From positions 1-11,801 of the forward strand of contig JAVVDU010000053.1 in the NCBI GenBank assembly GCA_032251515.1: a DNA stretch of 11,801 bases, written 5' to 3'. The number at the start of each line of letters is the position of its first letter. Positions within the stretch are counted from its first letter, which is position 1. The stretch is from Carthagonibacter sp032251515 (GTDB taxonomy: Bacteria > Gemmatimonadota > Gemmatimonadetes > Palauibacterales > Palauibacteraceae). This document shows, in pieces, positions 5,785 to 11,801 of the stretch. Made by a program: the position numbers and the translations under genes. The notes under the pieces are model-generated. The model made no database searches. It was given only the letters and a program-made list of their open reading frames with translations, and was not told where the DNA came from.

Positions 5785-7188
5785 CTACAGCTCGAACCCC
5801 GCGCCCCGCTCCGGCACCTCCACCGGCGCCGCGCCGCCCGCCCGGATCCCCCCGGCCAGCGCCTCGGCGGACTCCGGCTCGCCATGCACGAGGAAGTACC
5901 GCTGCACGCTTCCCGTCTCCCGCGCCCGCTCCGCCCAGGCGAGCAGCTCTTCGCGGTCGGCGTGCGCGCTGTAGGCGTCGGCCCGCTCCACCCGCGCCCG
6001 GATCTCCACCTCTTCGCCGAACACCGGCACGGGGCTCTTCCCCTCGAGGATCCGCCGTCCCAGGGTGTGCTCCGCCTGGTAGCCGACGAACAGGATCGTC
6101 GTGTTCGGCTTGCCGGCGTGGTTCAGGAGGTGGTGCAGGATGCGGCCTGCCTCGCACATCCCGGAGGCGGCGATGATGATGGCGGGGCCCTTCCGGGTGT
6201 TCAGGGTCTTGGACTCCTCCGCCTCGCGCACGTAGCGGAGGCGCCGGAAGCCGAGCGGGTCCCCGTCCGAGTCCGTGTCGCGGGTCTCCAGCATCTCCCG
6301 GTCCCAGCACTCGGGGTGCCGCTGGAACGCCTCCGTCACGTTTATCGCCAGGGGACTGTCCACGAACACGTCGATCTGCGGCAGCGCCCCCTCCTCCCAG
6401 AGCTGGTTCAACCGGTACACGATCTCCTGCGTGCGCCCCAGGGCGAAGGACGGGATGAGGAGTTTGCCCCCCTTCTCGCACGCCGACCGCGCGCAGTCGA
6501 GCAGGAATTCCTTCGCCCGGCTCGGCGGCTCGTGGTGCCGGTTCCCGTAGGTGCTCTCGAGCACCACGTAGTCCGCCCCGGCCGGCACCTCGGGGTCGCG
6601 CAGGATCGGCAGCCCCTTGCGGCCGACGTCCCCGCTGAACGCGATCCGCACGGTGCGGCTCCCCTCGCTCGCCTCCACCTCGATGGAGGCGGAGCCCAGG
6701 ATGTGCCCCGCATCGTGGAAGCGGGCTCGCACGCCGGGGACGGGCTCGAACCACGCGCCGTAGTCGGTCCCCTCGAACAGCCGCATCGTACGGCGCACGT
6801 CGGCCGCCGTGTACAGCGGCTCGAACGGGCGCTTGCCCTGCCGCCGGCGGCGGCGGTTCACGTAGCGGACGTCGCTCTCCTGGATGTGGGCCGAGTCGGC
6901 GAGCATCGTGCCGCACAGGTCGGCGGTGGCCCGGGTGCTCCAGATCGCGCCGCGGAAGCCCGACCGCACCAGGCTCGGCAGGTTCCCCGCGTGGTCGAGG
7001 TGCGCGTGCGTGAGGAGAACGGCGTCAACCGACGCGGCGTCGAACGGCAGGTTGCGGTTCCGCTCGAAGGCGCCCTTGCGCCGGCCCTGGTACATCCCGC
7101 AGTCCACGAGCACCTTCCGCGAGCCGACCTGCAGCAGGTGCATGGAGCCCGTCACCTCGCGCGCCGCCCCCCAGAACTCGAGTCGCAT
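5785..7188 (-). CDS. Beta-CASP metallo-beta-lactamase-fold RNase (CPSF73/Ysh1-like)
   Basis: A 467-residue two-metal hydrolase of the RNA-processing branch of the MBL fold, predicted cytoplasmic. Visible motifs in order: HAHLDHAG (residues 61-68, metal ligands H61, H63, D65, H66), DAGHILGS (H162), SGDVGR (D187), then the beta-CASP motifs ESTYGNR (211-217), PSFALGRTQE (246-255) and SAHAD with H409, and a late LVHGE (H435). The run IIIAASGMCEAGRILHHL is typical of this bacterial family. No KH domain is present, and the length is usual for stand-alone bacterial members. The start ATG (complement of 7186-7188) has a GGAGG ribosome binding site a few bases upstream. Family members act as endo- and/or 5' exonucleases on RNA; the substrate here is unknown. 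It is divergent from the deoxyhypusine-synthase-like gene and convergent with GWxTD copy 2. Confidence 0.93.
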   Translation of the reverse strand: MRLEFWGAAREVTGSMHLLQVGSRKVLVDCGMYQGRRKGAFERNRNLPFDAASVDAVLLTHAHLDHAGNLPSLVRSGFRGAIWSTRATADLCGTMLADSAHIQESDVRYVNRRRRRQGKRPFEPLYTAADVRRTMRLFEGTDYGAWFEPVPGVRARFHDAGHILGSASIEVEASEGSRTVRIAFSGDVGRKGLPILRDPEVPAGADYVVLESTYGNRHHEPPSRAKEFLLDCARSACEKGGKLLIPSFALGRTQEIVYRLNQLWEEGALPQIDVFVDSPLAINVTEAFQRHPECWDREMLETRDTDSDGDPLGFRRLRYVREAEESKTLNTRKGPAIIIAASGMCEAGRILHHLLNHAGKPNTTILFVGYQAEHTLGRRILEGKSPVPVFGEEVEIRARVERADAYSAHADREELLAWAERARETGSVQRYFLVHGEPESAEALAGGIRAGGAAPVEVPERGAGFEL

Positions 7189-7413
7189 CGCTCCTCCGCG
7201 TCCCGTTGCTGCGGGGCCCGCGCGGCCCCGCCCCTGCGGCGGATCCTCGGCCCGTCCGGGCCGGCGCGCAACGGAGCCGGGCCCCCCGTCCGGGACCCGT
7301 GGACCCGGGCGGGCACGCGAAGCGGCGGCCGTTTGCCGGCCGGCGGGCGCCGGGCTAGTCTCCCCGCGTTCGAGCCGCACGATCGTCCCGTCCGCCGAGC
7401 CCGGAGGTCCGAG
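7189..7413. other. Divergent intergenic region with two GC-rich hairpins
   Basis: This 225-nt region carries the 5' leaders of both flanking genes. Two strong inverted repeats are visible: GCGGGGCC-CGCGC-GGCCCCGC (7211-7231), which would lie about 20 nt upstream of the nuclease start in its mRNA, and CGGCCC-GTCC-GGGCCG (7248-7263). No riboswitch or small-RNA family was recognised. GC-rich hairpins of this size occur by chance in such a genome, so a regulatory role is only possible. Confidence 0.35.
7333..7361 (+). promoter_or_regulatory. Candidate housekeeping promoter for the deoxyhypusine-synthase-like gene
   Basis: TTGCCG (7333-7338) and TAGTCT (7356-7361) are separated by exactly 17 nt, fitting -35 and -10 hexamers of a sigma-70-type promoter (4/6 and 3/6 matches). 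TAGTCT sits in the least GC-rich spot of the intergenic region, about 50 nt before GTG 7414. Confidence 0.35.
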
Positions 7414-8466
7414 GTGAGCGTCCACGAGTTCATCCGGCGCCACTACCGTCACTTCAACGCCGCGAGCCTGAAGGACGCGGCCGAAGCCTACCGGGTCCAC
7501 ATCGACGGCGGCGGCAAGATGATGGTCACCCTGGCCGGCGCGATGAGCACCGCCGAGCTCGGCCTGTCGCTGGCCGAGATGATCCGGCGCGACATGGTGC
7601 ACGCCATCACCTGCACGGGCGCGAACCTCGAGGAGGACCTGTTCAACCTCGTGGCGCACGACCACTACGTGCGGATCCCCGAGTGGCGGAACCTCGCCCC
7701 GCAGCAGGAGAAGGACCTCGAGAGCCGGGGCCTGAACCGCGTCACCGACACCTGCATCCCGGAGGAGAAGGCGTTCCGGGCCCTCGAGCGGCACATCCTG
7801 GCGGCCTGGAAGAAAGCGGACGCGGCGGGCGAGCGGCGCCTGCCGCACGAGTTCTTCTACGAGCTCGTCCGCAGCGGCGTCCTGGAGGACTCGTTCCAGA
7901 CCGACCCCGAGCACTCCTGGCTCGTGGCCGCCGCCCGGCGGGACCTTCCCCTGTTCGTGCCGGGCTGGGAGGACTCGACGATGGGGAACATCTTCGCCGC
8001 GAACGTGCTGCGCGGCGAGATCTCGCGCCCGGACGTCGTGGGCAGCGGGATCGAGTACATGCTCGCCCTGGCCGACTGGTACGAGGAGACCACGATGGGC
8101 GCGCCCGTGCGCGCGATGCTGACGGCGGGCGGCGGCGCGTCCCGCCCGCCGGGCCACGGCGCGGCCATACCGCCCGAAGAGGCGCGGACGACCGTCGGCT
8201 TCTTCCAGATCGGCGGCGGGATCGCGGGCGACTTCCCGATCTGCGTGGTGCCGATGCTGCACCAGGACCTCGAGCTGCCCTGCCCCTACTGGGGCTACTT
8301 CTGCCAGATCAGCGACTCCACCACCAGCTACGGCTCCTACTCCGGCGCGATCCCCACCGAGAAGATCACGTGGGGCAAGCTCGACCTGCCGACGCCGAAG
8401 TTCGTGATCGAGTCCGACGCCACCATCGTGGCCCCCCTGGTCTTCGCGTACCTGCTGGGGTGGTGA
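7414..8466 (+). CDS. Deoxyhypusine synthase family protein
   Basis: A 350-residue protein of the NAD-dependent deoxyhypusine synthase fold, predicted cytoplasmic. In archaea and eukaryotes this enzyme moves the aminobutyl group of spermidine onto a lysine of eIF5A/aIF5A. Bacteria use EF-P instead of eIF5A, so members here probably act on another acceptor, as in homospermidine synthase-like relatives; that is inference. Visible family features are ITCTGANLEEDLFNLVAHDH (NAD/substrate region), LPLFVPGWEDSTMGN, QIGGGIAGDFPI, SDSTTSYGSYSGAIP and ITWGKLD. The Lys of WGK (about residue 322) aligns with the catalytic lysine of the human enzyme (VSWGK), so it looks active. GTG 7414 is supported by GGAGG at 7403-7407, 6 nt upstream. 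Length is normal for the family. Confidence 0.9.
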   Translation: MSVHEFIRRHYRHFNAASLKDAAEAYRVHIDGGGKMMVTLAGAMSTAELGLSLAEMIRRDMVHAITCTGANLEEDLFNLVAHDHYVRIPEWRNLAPQQEKDLESRGLNRVTDTCIPEEKAFRALERHILAAWKKADAAGERRLPHEFFYELVRSGVLEDSFQTDPEHSWLVAAARRDLPLFVPGWEDSTMGNIFAANVLRGEISRPDVVGSGIEYMLALADWYEETTMGAPVRAMLTAGGGASRPPGHGAAIPPEEARTTVGFFQIGGGIAGDFPICVVPMLHQDLELPCPYWGYFCQISDSTTSYGSYSGAIPTEKITWGKLDLPTPKFVIESDATIVAPLVFAYLLGW

Positions 8467-8569
8467 GGGCGCCGGGAACCCCGGGGGCCGCCGGGGGGAT
8501 ATGTTGCGGACGCCGGGAGCGCGGGCGCGGGCCCCGGTCCCGGCGTTCGCGCGCCGGCCGCCGCGCGGG

Positions 8570-8624
8570 CCGCCGCGCCGCGCGACCCGAACCGCCGAGG
8601 AGGACGCACGATCGGACGGACTGA
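8570..8624 (+). repeat. 55-nt exact duplicate, left side of the N gap
   Basis: These 55 bases run up to the first N and are identical to 8725-8779, which begins at the first base after the Ns. A repeat ending exactly at both contig ends is the signature of contigs sharing a terminal k-mer, and not of biology. Fifty-five is a common final k-mer length in de Bruijn assemblers. Confidence 0.9.
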
Positions 8625-8724
8625 NNNNNNNNNNNNNNNNNNNNNNNNNNNNNNNNNNNNNNNNNNNNNNNNNNNNNNNNNNNNNNNNNNNNNNNNNNNN
8701 NNNNNNNNNNNNNNNNNNNNNNNN
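8625..8724. other. Assembly gap of exactly 100 N
   Basis: One hundred unresolved bases, the conventional placeholder for a gap of unknown length. Because the flanks are exact 55-nt duplicates, the two contigs probably overlap and the real sequence is 155 nt shorter. That would leave 144 nt between the stop of the deoxyhypusine-synthase-like gene and the proposed start at 8766. Confidence 0.95.
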
Positions 8725-8751
8725 CCGCCGCGCCGCGCGACCCGAACCGCC

Positions 8752-8758
8752 GAGGAGG
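8752..8758 (+). promoter_or_regulatory. Ribosome binding site pointing to a non-standard ATC start
   Basis: GAGGAGG is a near-perfect Shine-Dalgarno sequence and is followed 7 nt later by ATC (8766-8768). That ATC is in frame with a complete signal peptide. There is no ATG, GTG or TTG in this frame between the upstream gene's stop and GTG 9018. Confidence 0.55.
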
Positions 8759-8765
8759 ACGCACG

Positions 8766-10115
8766 ATCGGACGGACTGACTTCCCGACCCGCCGCCGGCG
8801 GGCAGCCTCCAGTCGCCTGGCAGCCGCCCTGCTGTGCGCGGGACTCGCCAATTCGGCCGTCATCCTCGATGCCAGCGCCCAGGAGGCGCCCCGGCCGACG
8901 CCCGCCGAGCTGGACAGCGCCGCCGCGGTCCGGGCCGACCTGCGCCGGCCGCCGCCGCGCCCCCCCACCGACGCCGTCGACGTCATCGAGACGCCGTTCC
9001 GGGTCGCCCTCGTCCCCGTGCGCTGGTCCGTCGAGACGGGAGCGGGTCTGCTCGGCTTCCTGACCCGGCCCGAGCCGGCGCCACCGGTGCGCGGGATCCT
9101 CGCGGCGCGGGCCTGGGGGCTCGACCCCCGGCTCGCCTCGATCGGCACGCGCAGTGGCCTCGGGTTCGAGGTGCGGCTCGAGCGGTTCGCTCCCTTCTTC
9201 GCCCACTCCGGCATCTCCATCCGGGGGTCGCAGCGGCACGGGTTCGGCATCGCGCTGGGGGACTCCGCGCGCGGGGTGCGAGGCGGCTACGTCTGGCGCC
9301 GGGACGCGGAGGACCAGTTCTGGGGACTCGGCAGCGACAGTCCCGAGGAGGCGGGCTCCGACTTCCTGCGGGACGTGCAGGAGCTCGGCGCCGCGGCCTG
9401 GGTCCGGCCCGGCTCCGACCTGCGGCTCGGGCTGGGCGTCGCCTTCGAGGACAGCCGCATCGACCGCGGCTTCGACGGCGGCGAGCCGGACCTGCAGGAC
9501 ACCTTCGCGGACGACCCGCCCTTCGGGGTCGGCATCCGGGGGAAGTTCGTCCGTCTCGACGCGTCGGCGATCGGGGACTTCACGCGCCGCCGCGGGCTGC
9601 AGACGAGCGGGAGCTGGCTGCGGCTCGGCACGTCGCTGTTCCGCGGCGTCGACGGCACGGACTCCGACTTCCACCGCTTCGAGGGCGAGGCGCGCCAGTA
9701 CGTACCCGTGAGCCCGGGGCAGGCCCTGGCGCTGCGCGCACACCTCGAGGTGAACGAGCTCACGGACGGGACGGACATCCCCTTCTACCAGCTCGCCCGG
9801 CTCGGTGGGGCGCGCTCCGGCCCGCGCGGCTTCGAGGGCGGCCGGTTCCGCGACCGTACCGGGATCGTCCTGTCGGCCGAGTGGCGTTACGGGATCTGGG
9901 AGGACTACTCGGGGCGCAGCGGGCTGGAGGGCTTCCTGTTCTGGGACGAGGGCGGCGTGTCCCGCACCCTGGGCTCCTTTTCCACCGGCGATCTGCGCTC
10001 CTCCTACGGCGTGGGGATCCGGCTGGTGGGCGAGGAGGGCCCGGTCGGCCAGTTCTACGTCGGGTTCAGCAGCGAGGACACCCAGGTCCGCTTCCAGGTC
10101 GGGGTGACGTTCTGA
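8766..10115 (+). CDS. Omp85/BamA-type outer-membrane beta-barrel protein (surface antigen domain, no POTRA seen)
   Basis: Predicted outer-membrane barrel of 449 residues. From ATC 8766 the N-terminus is a textbook signal peptide: basic TRRRRAASSR, hydrophobic LAAALLCAGL, and cleavage ASA/QEAP. The start is inferred from the ribosome binding site at 8752-8758 and this peptide; conventional calling would begin at GTG 9018 and lose the signal. The mature part is a succession of amphipathic strands, with DQFWGLGSDSPEE resembling the F-GxGxDTP motif of surface-antigen proteins. The region YQLARLGGARSGPRGFEGG ends in the RGF motif (R near residue 354) that marks the Omp85 barrel. The C-terminal strand is FQVGVTF, ending in Phe as BAM substrates do. 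No POTRA repeats fit in the short segment before the barrel. It overlaps the next gene by one base (TGATG), so coupled translation is likely. Cargo or partner is unknown. Confidence 0.75.
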   Translation: MGRTDFPTRRRRAASSRLAAALLCAGLANSAVILDASAQEAPRPTPAELDSAAAVRADLRRPPPRPPTDAVDVIETPFRVALVPVRWSVETGAGLLGFLTRPEPAPPVRGILAARAWGLDPRLASIGTRSGLGFEVRLERFAPFFAHSGISIRGSQRHGFGIALGDSARGVRGGYVWRRDAEDQFWGLGSDSPEEAGSDFLRDVQELGAAAWVRPGSDLRLGLGVAFEDSRIDRGFDGGEPDLQDTFADDPPFGVGIRGKFVRLDASAIGDFTRRRGLQTSGSWLRLGTSLFRGVDGTDSDFHRFEGEARQYVPVSPGQALALRAHLEVNELTDGTDIPFYQLARLGGARSGPRGFEGGRFRDRTGIVLSAEWRYGIWEDYSGRSGLEGFLFWDEGGVSRTLGSFSTGDLRSSYGVGIRLVGEEGPVGQFYVGFSSEDTQVRFQVGVTF

Positions 10116-11801
10116 TGCGGCCGCGCGGCGCGTTTCCGGGCCTGGCGGCCGTGGCCGTGCTGGCGGCGGGCGGGTGCGGCACGGCCAACGGCCCCGCCCC
10201 GGGGGCCCCCGAGCCCATCGCGTGGATCGACACGCTCCCGGTCCCGCCGCCCGAGCCGAACTTCCCCCCCGAGTTCTGGCGCGTGTCGGACGCCCCGGTC
10301 ATCGGCGGTGCGGGGCGTCTCGTGGGGCTGCGCCGCTGGTTCGGTCCCGAGCAGGAGGCCGTGAACCTGACGCGGTTCGACGACGTCGTGAGCTCGTCGT
10401 GGTTCGAGCGGCGGAACGGCTACCGGGACATGACGCCGGAGGAGGTGGCCCGCGGCCCGGTGACCAGCGGCCCCGACACGAGCGGGGTGCTCCGTATCGT
10501 CGGCCTCAGCACGGGCCGCACGCCCGGGTTCACGGTGGAGGACGACCGCGGCGACCGCTTCCTGCTGAAGTTCGACCCGCCGGGGTACCGTCACCTGGCC
10601 ACGGCGGCGGACGTGATCTCGTCCCGGCTCCTGTGGGCGGCCGGCTACCACACGCCGGAGAACTCCGTGTTCGTGTTCGATCCGCGCCGCCTCGCCCTCG
10701 ACCCATCCGTGATGGTGGAAGTCGACCCGGAGGACGAGACGGACCCGGCCGTCGCGGCGGCCGGCGGAAACCACGGCGGCCCCACCACGAACGGCGTTCC
10801 GATGCGCCCGGTGCGCGACGAGGACCTCTGGGAGGTGCTGGAGAGGATCGAGGCCCTGCCCGACGGGCGCCTCCTCGCGGTCGCCAGCCGGATCCTCCCC
10901 GGCGTCCCGCTCGGACCGTTCCGGTTCGAGGGCCGGCGCGAGGACGACCCCAACGACTACTACCTGCACGAGTACCGGCGCGAGCTGCGCGGTCTGTACG
11001 TCGTCGCGGCGTGGCTGAACCACGTGGAGCTGAACTTTTCGAACACGCTGGACACCTACGTCGAGCCCGGCTACGTGCGCCACCACCTGATCGACTTCGG
11101 CGAGACGCTGGGAAGCGGCACCCTCGAGCCGCTCGATCCCGGGACCTCCCGTGCCGCCGGAGTGGACGTGGGCGGCACGCTGACGCGCCTCCTCTCCCTG
11201 GGGTTCCTGCGGCCGGCGTGGAAGACGGTGGACTACGACGTGCCCCACCCTTCCATCGGCTGGATGCAGGTAGAAGAATTCGACCCCGGCGCCTGGACCC
11301 CCCGGTTCGGCAGCGGCGCCTTCGCCCGCATGACCGACCGGGACGGCTACTGGGGCGCGAAGCTCGTGGCGGCGTTCGATGACGACGAGATCCGGGCTGC
11401 GGTGACCGCCGGCCGGTTCTCGGACCCCGCGGCGGCCGACACCCTGGCGGAGATCCTGTCCTTCCGGCGCGACCGGATCGTGGAGCACTGGTACGGCCGC
11501 ATAACGCCGATCGAAGAGCCCCGGGTGGAGAAGGCCCCGGCCGGCGGGGAGAACCTCCTCGCCGTCTCCTTCCTGGACCTCGGCCTGCGCGACGGCACCC
11601 GCACGGCGGAGGAGACCGTGTACGAGTTCCGGTTCCAGGACCCGGACCGCGGCATTCTGCGCGAGGGTGCGGCGCGCGCCGCGCCGGGCCGCTCCCGGCA
11701 GACGATCCGGGTGCCGTCGCTCGGGACTTCGGCGGCCGTCGGCCCGGAGGCCCCGGATCCCGGCGCCCTGCTGGAGGTGCGGGTGGCCGGGAAACGGACA
11801 G
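10115..11801 (+). CDS. Lipoprotein with HipA/protein-kinase-like motifs (3' end beyond window)
   Basis: ATG 10115 overlaps the stop of the barrel gene by one base, and 562 codons are open to the window edge. The N-terminus MRPRGAFPGLAAVAVLAAGGC is a lipoprotein signal with the acylated Cys at residue 21. The first ~360 residues contain motifs placed as in the protein-kinase/HipA-like fold: FLLKFDPPG (K152, ATP-binding lysine position), AADVISSRLLWAAGYHTPEN, YYLHEYRRELRGLYVVAAWL, LNHVELNFSNTLD (residues 301-313, catalytic-loop-like with N310) and HLIDFGETLGSG (D327, DFG-like). This layout is familiar from uncharacterised Acidobacteriota/Gemmatimonadota proteins; I recall no proven activity. 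The rest (residues ~400-562) includes FRRDRIVEHWYGRITPIEEP and a beta-rich tail. Kinase activity outside the cytoplasm would need an unusual phosphate donor, so a structural or binding role is equally possible. Confidence 0.75.
   Translation, partial: MRPRGAFPGLAAVAVLAAGGCGTANGPAPGAPEPIAWIDTLPVPPPEPNFPPEFWRVSDAPVIGGAGRLVGLRRWFGPEQEAVNLTRFDDVVSSSWFERRNGYRDMTPEEVARGPVTSGPDTSGVLRIVGLSTGRTPGFTVEDDRGDRFLLKFDPPGYRHLATAADVISSRLLWAAGYHTPENSVFVFDPRRLALDPSVMVEVDPEDETDPAVAAAGGNHGGPTTNGVPMRPVRDEDLWEVLERIEALPDGRLLAVASRILPGVPLGPFRFEGRREDDPNDYYLHEYRRELRGLYVVAAWLNHVELNFSNTLDTYVEPGYVRHHLIDFGETLGSGTLEPLDPGTSRAAGVDVGGTLTRLLSLGFLRPAWKTVDYDVPHPSIGWMQVEEFDPGAWTPRFGSGAFARMTDRDGYWGAKLVAAFDDDEIRAAVTAGRFSDPAAADTLAEILSFRRDRIVEHWYGRITPIEEPRVEKAPAGGENLLAVSFLDLGLRDGTRTAEETVYEFRFQDPDRGILREGAARAAPGRSRQTIRVPSLGTSAAVGPEAPDPGALLEVRVAGKRT

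Noticed and set aside
7382..7390. ATCGTCCCG before the deoxyhypusine-synthase-like gene, matching the array hairpin arm
   Set aside because: Only 9 nt with no second arm nearby; in a genome this GC-rich it is likely chance.
5884..7413. + strand frame running opposite the beta-CASP nuclease into the deoxyhypusine-synthase-like gene
   Set aside because: It is just the open antisense frame of the nuclease joined to the real downstream gene; GTG 7414 with its ribosome binding site is the proper start and the family length fits.
7189..8262. - strand extension of the nuclease frame upstream of its ATG
   Set aside because: The extra residues are antisense of the deoxyhypusine-synthase-like gene. 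The nuclease begins with MRLEFWGAAREVTGS, the normal family N-terminus, with a good ribosome binding site.
8501..8779. Small + strand ORF from ATG 8501 through the Ns
   Set aside because: It depends on reading through unknown bases, and its sequence is low-complexity Arg/Pro/Ala with no ribosome binding site.
10055..11488. Long - strand ORF opposite the terminal lipoprotein gene
   Set aside because: Its translation is rich in Val/Arg/His/Gly as expected for antisense. The + strand frame has a lipoprotein signal, conserved motifs and a coupled start.

Overview
This is a very GC-rich stretch of a bacterial chromosome, with C/G at most third codon positions. It looks like a scaffold assembled from short metagenomic reads, because it contains a run of exactly 100 Ns. 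The gene content suggests Gemmatimonadota or a relative: GWxTD-type exported proteins, a bacterial deoxyhypusine-synthase-like protein, and an Omp85-type barrel coupled to a lipoprotein. That placement is inferred from families and is not proven by a marker gene.

Region 1 (1-5777) is a tandem paralogue array on the + strand. The repeating unit is a hairpin plus (AG)n tract, then a small cysteine-rich exported-protein gene, then a large exported GWxTD-family gene. The window opens in the last codons of one GWxTD copy and then holds two full units, with about 2.8-2.95 kb between successive stop codons. The last 913 nt of the two complete GWxTD genes are identical. The preceding block, from the 3' end of the cysteine-rich gene through the GWxTD signal peptide, is essentially unrelated between units. 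The two cysteine-rich copies carry complementary lesions. Copy 1 has lost promoter, ribosome binding site and signal peptide. Copy 2 keeps these, with a sigma-54-like promoter, but has an in-frame TGA. Both retain the same 16-cysteine order.

Region 2 (5785-8466) holds two housekeeping-like genes transcribed divergently from a 225-nt intergenic region: a beta-CASP metallo-beta-lactamase RNase (- strand, convergent with the last GWxTD gene) and a deoxyhypusine-synthase-family enzyme (+ strand).

Region 3 (8467-11801) contains an assembly gap flanked by an exact 55-nt duplicate, which suggests the gap is not real. It then holds a probable two-gene operon: an Omp85/BamA-type outer-membrane barrel whose best start is an ATC codon, overlapping by one base (TGATG) a lipoprotein with kinase-like motifs that runs off the window.

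No tRNA, rRNA, CRISPR array, integrase or transposase was seen.
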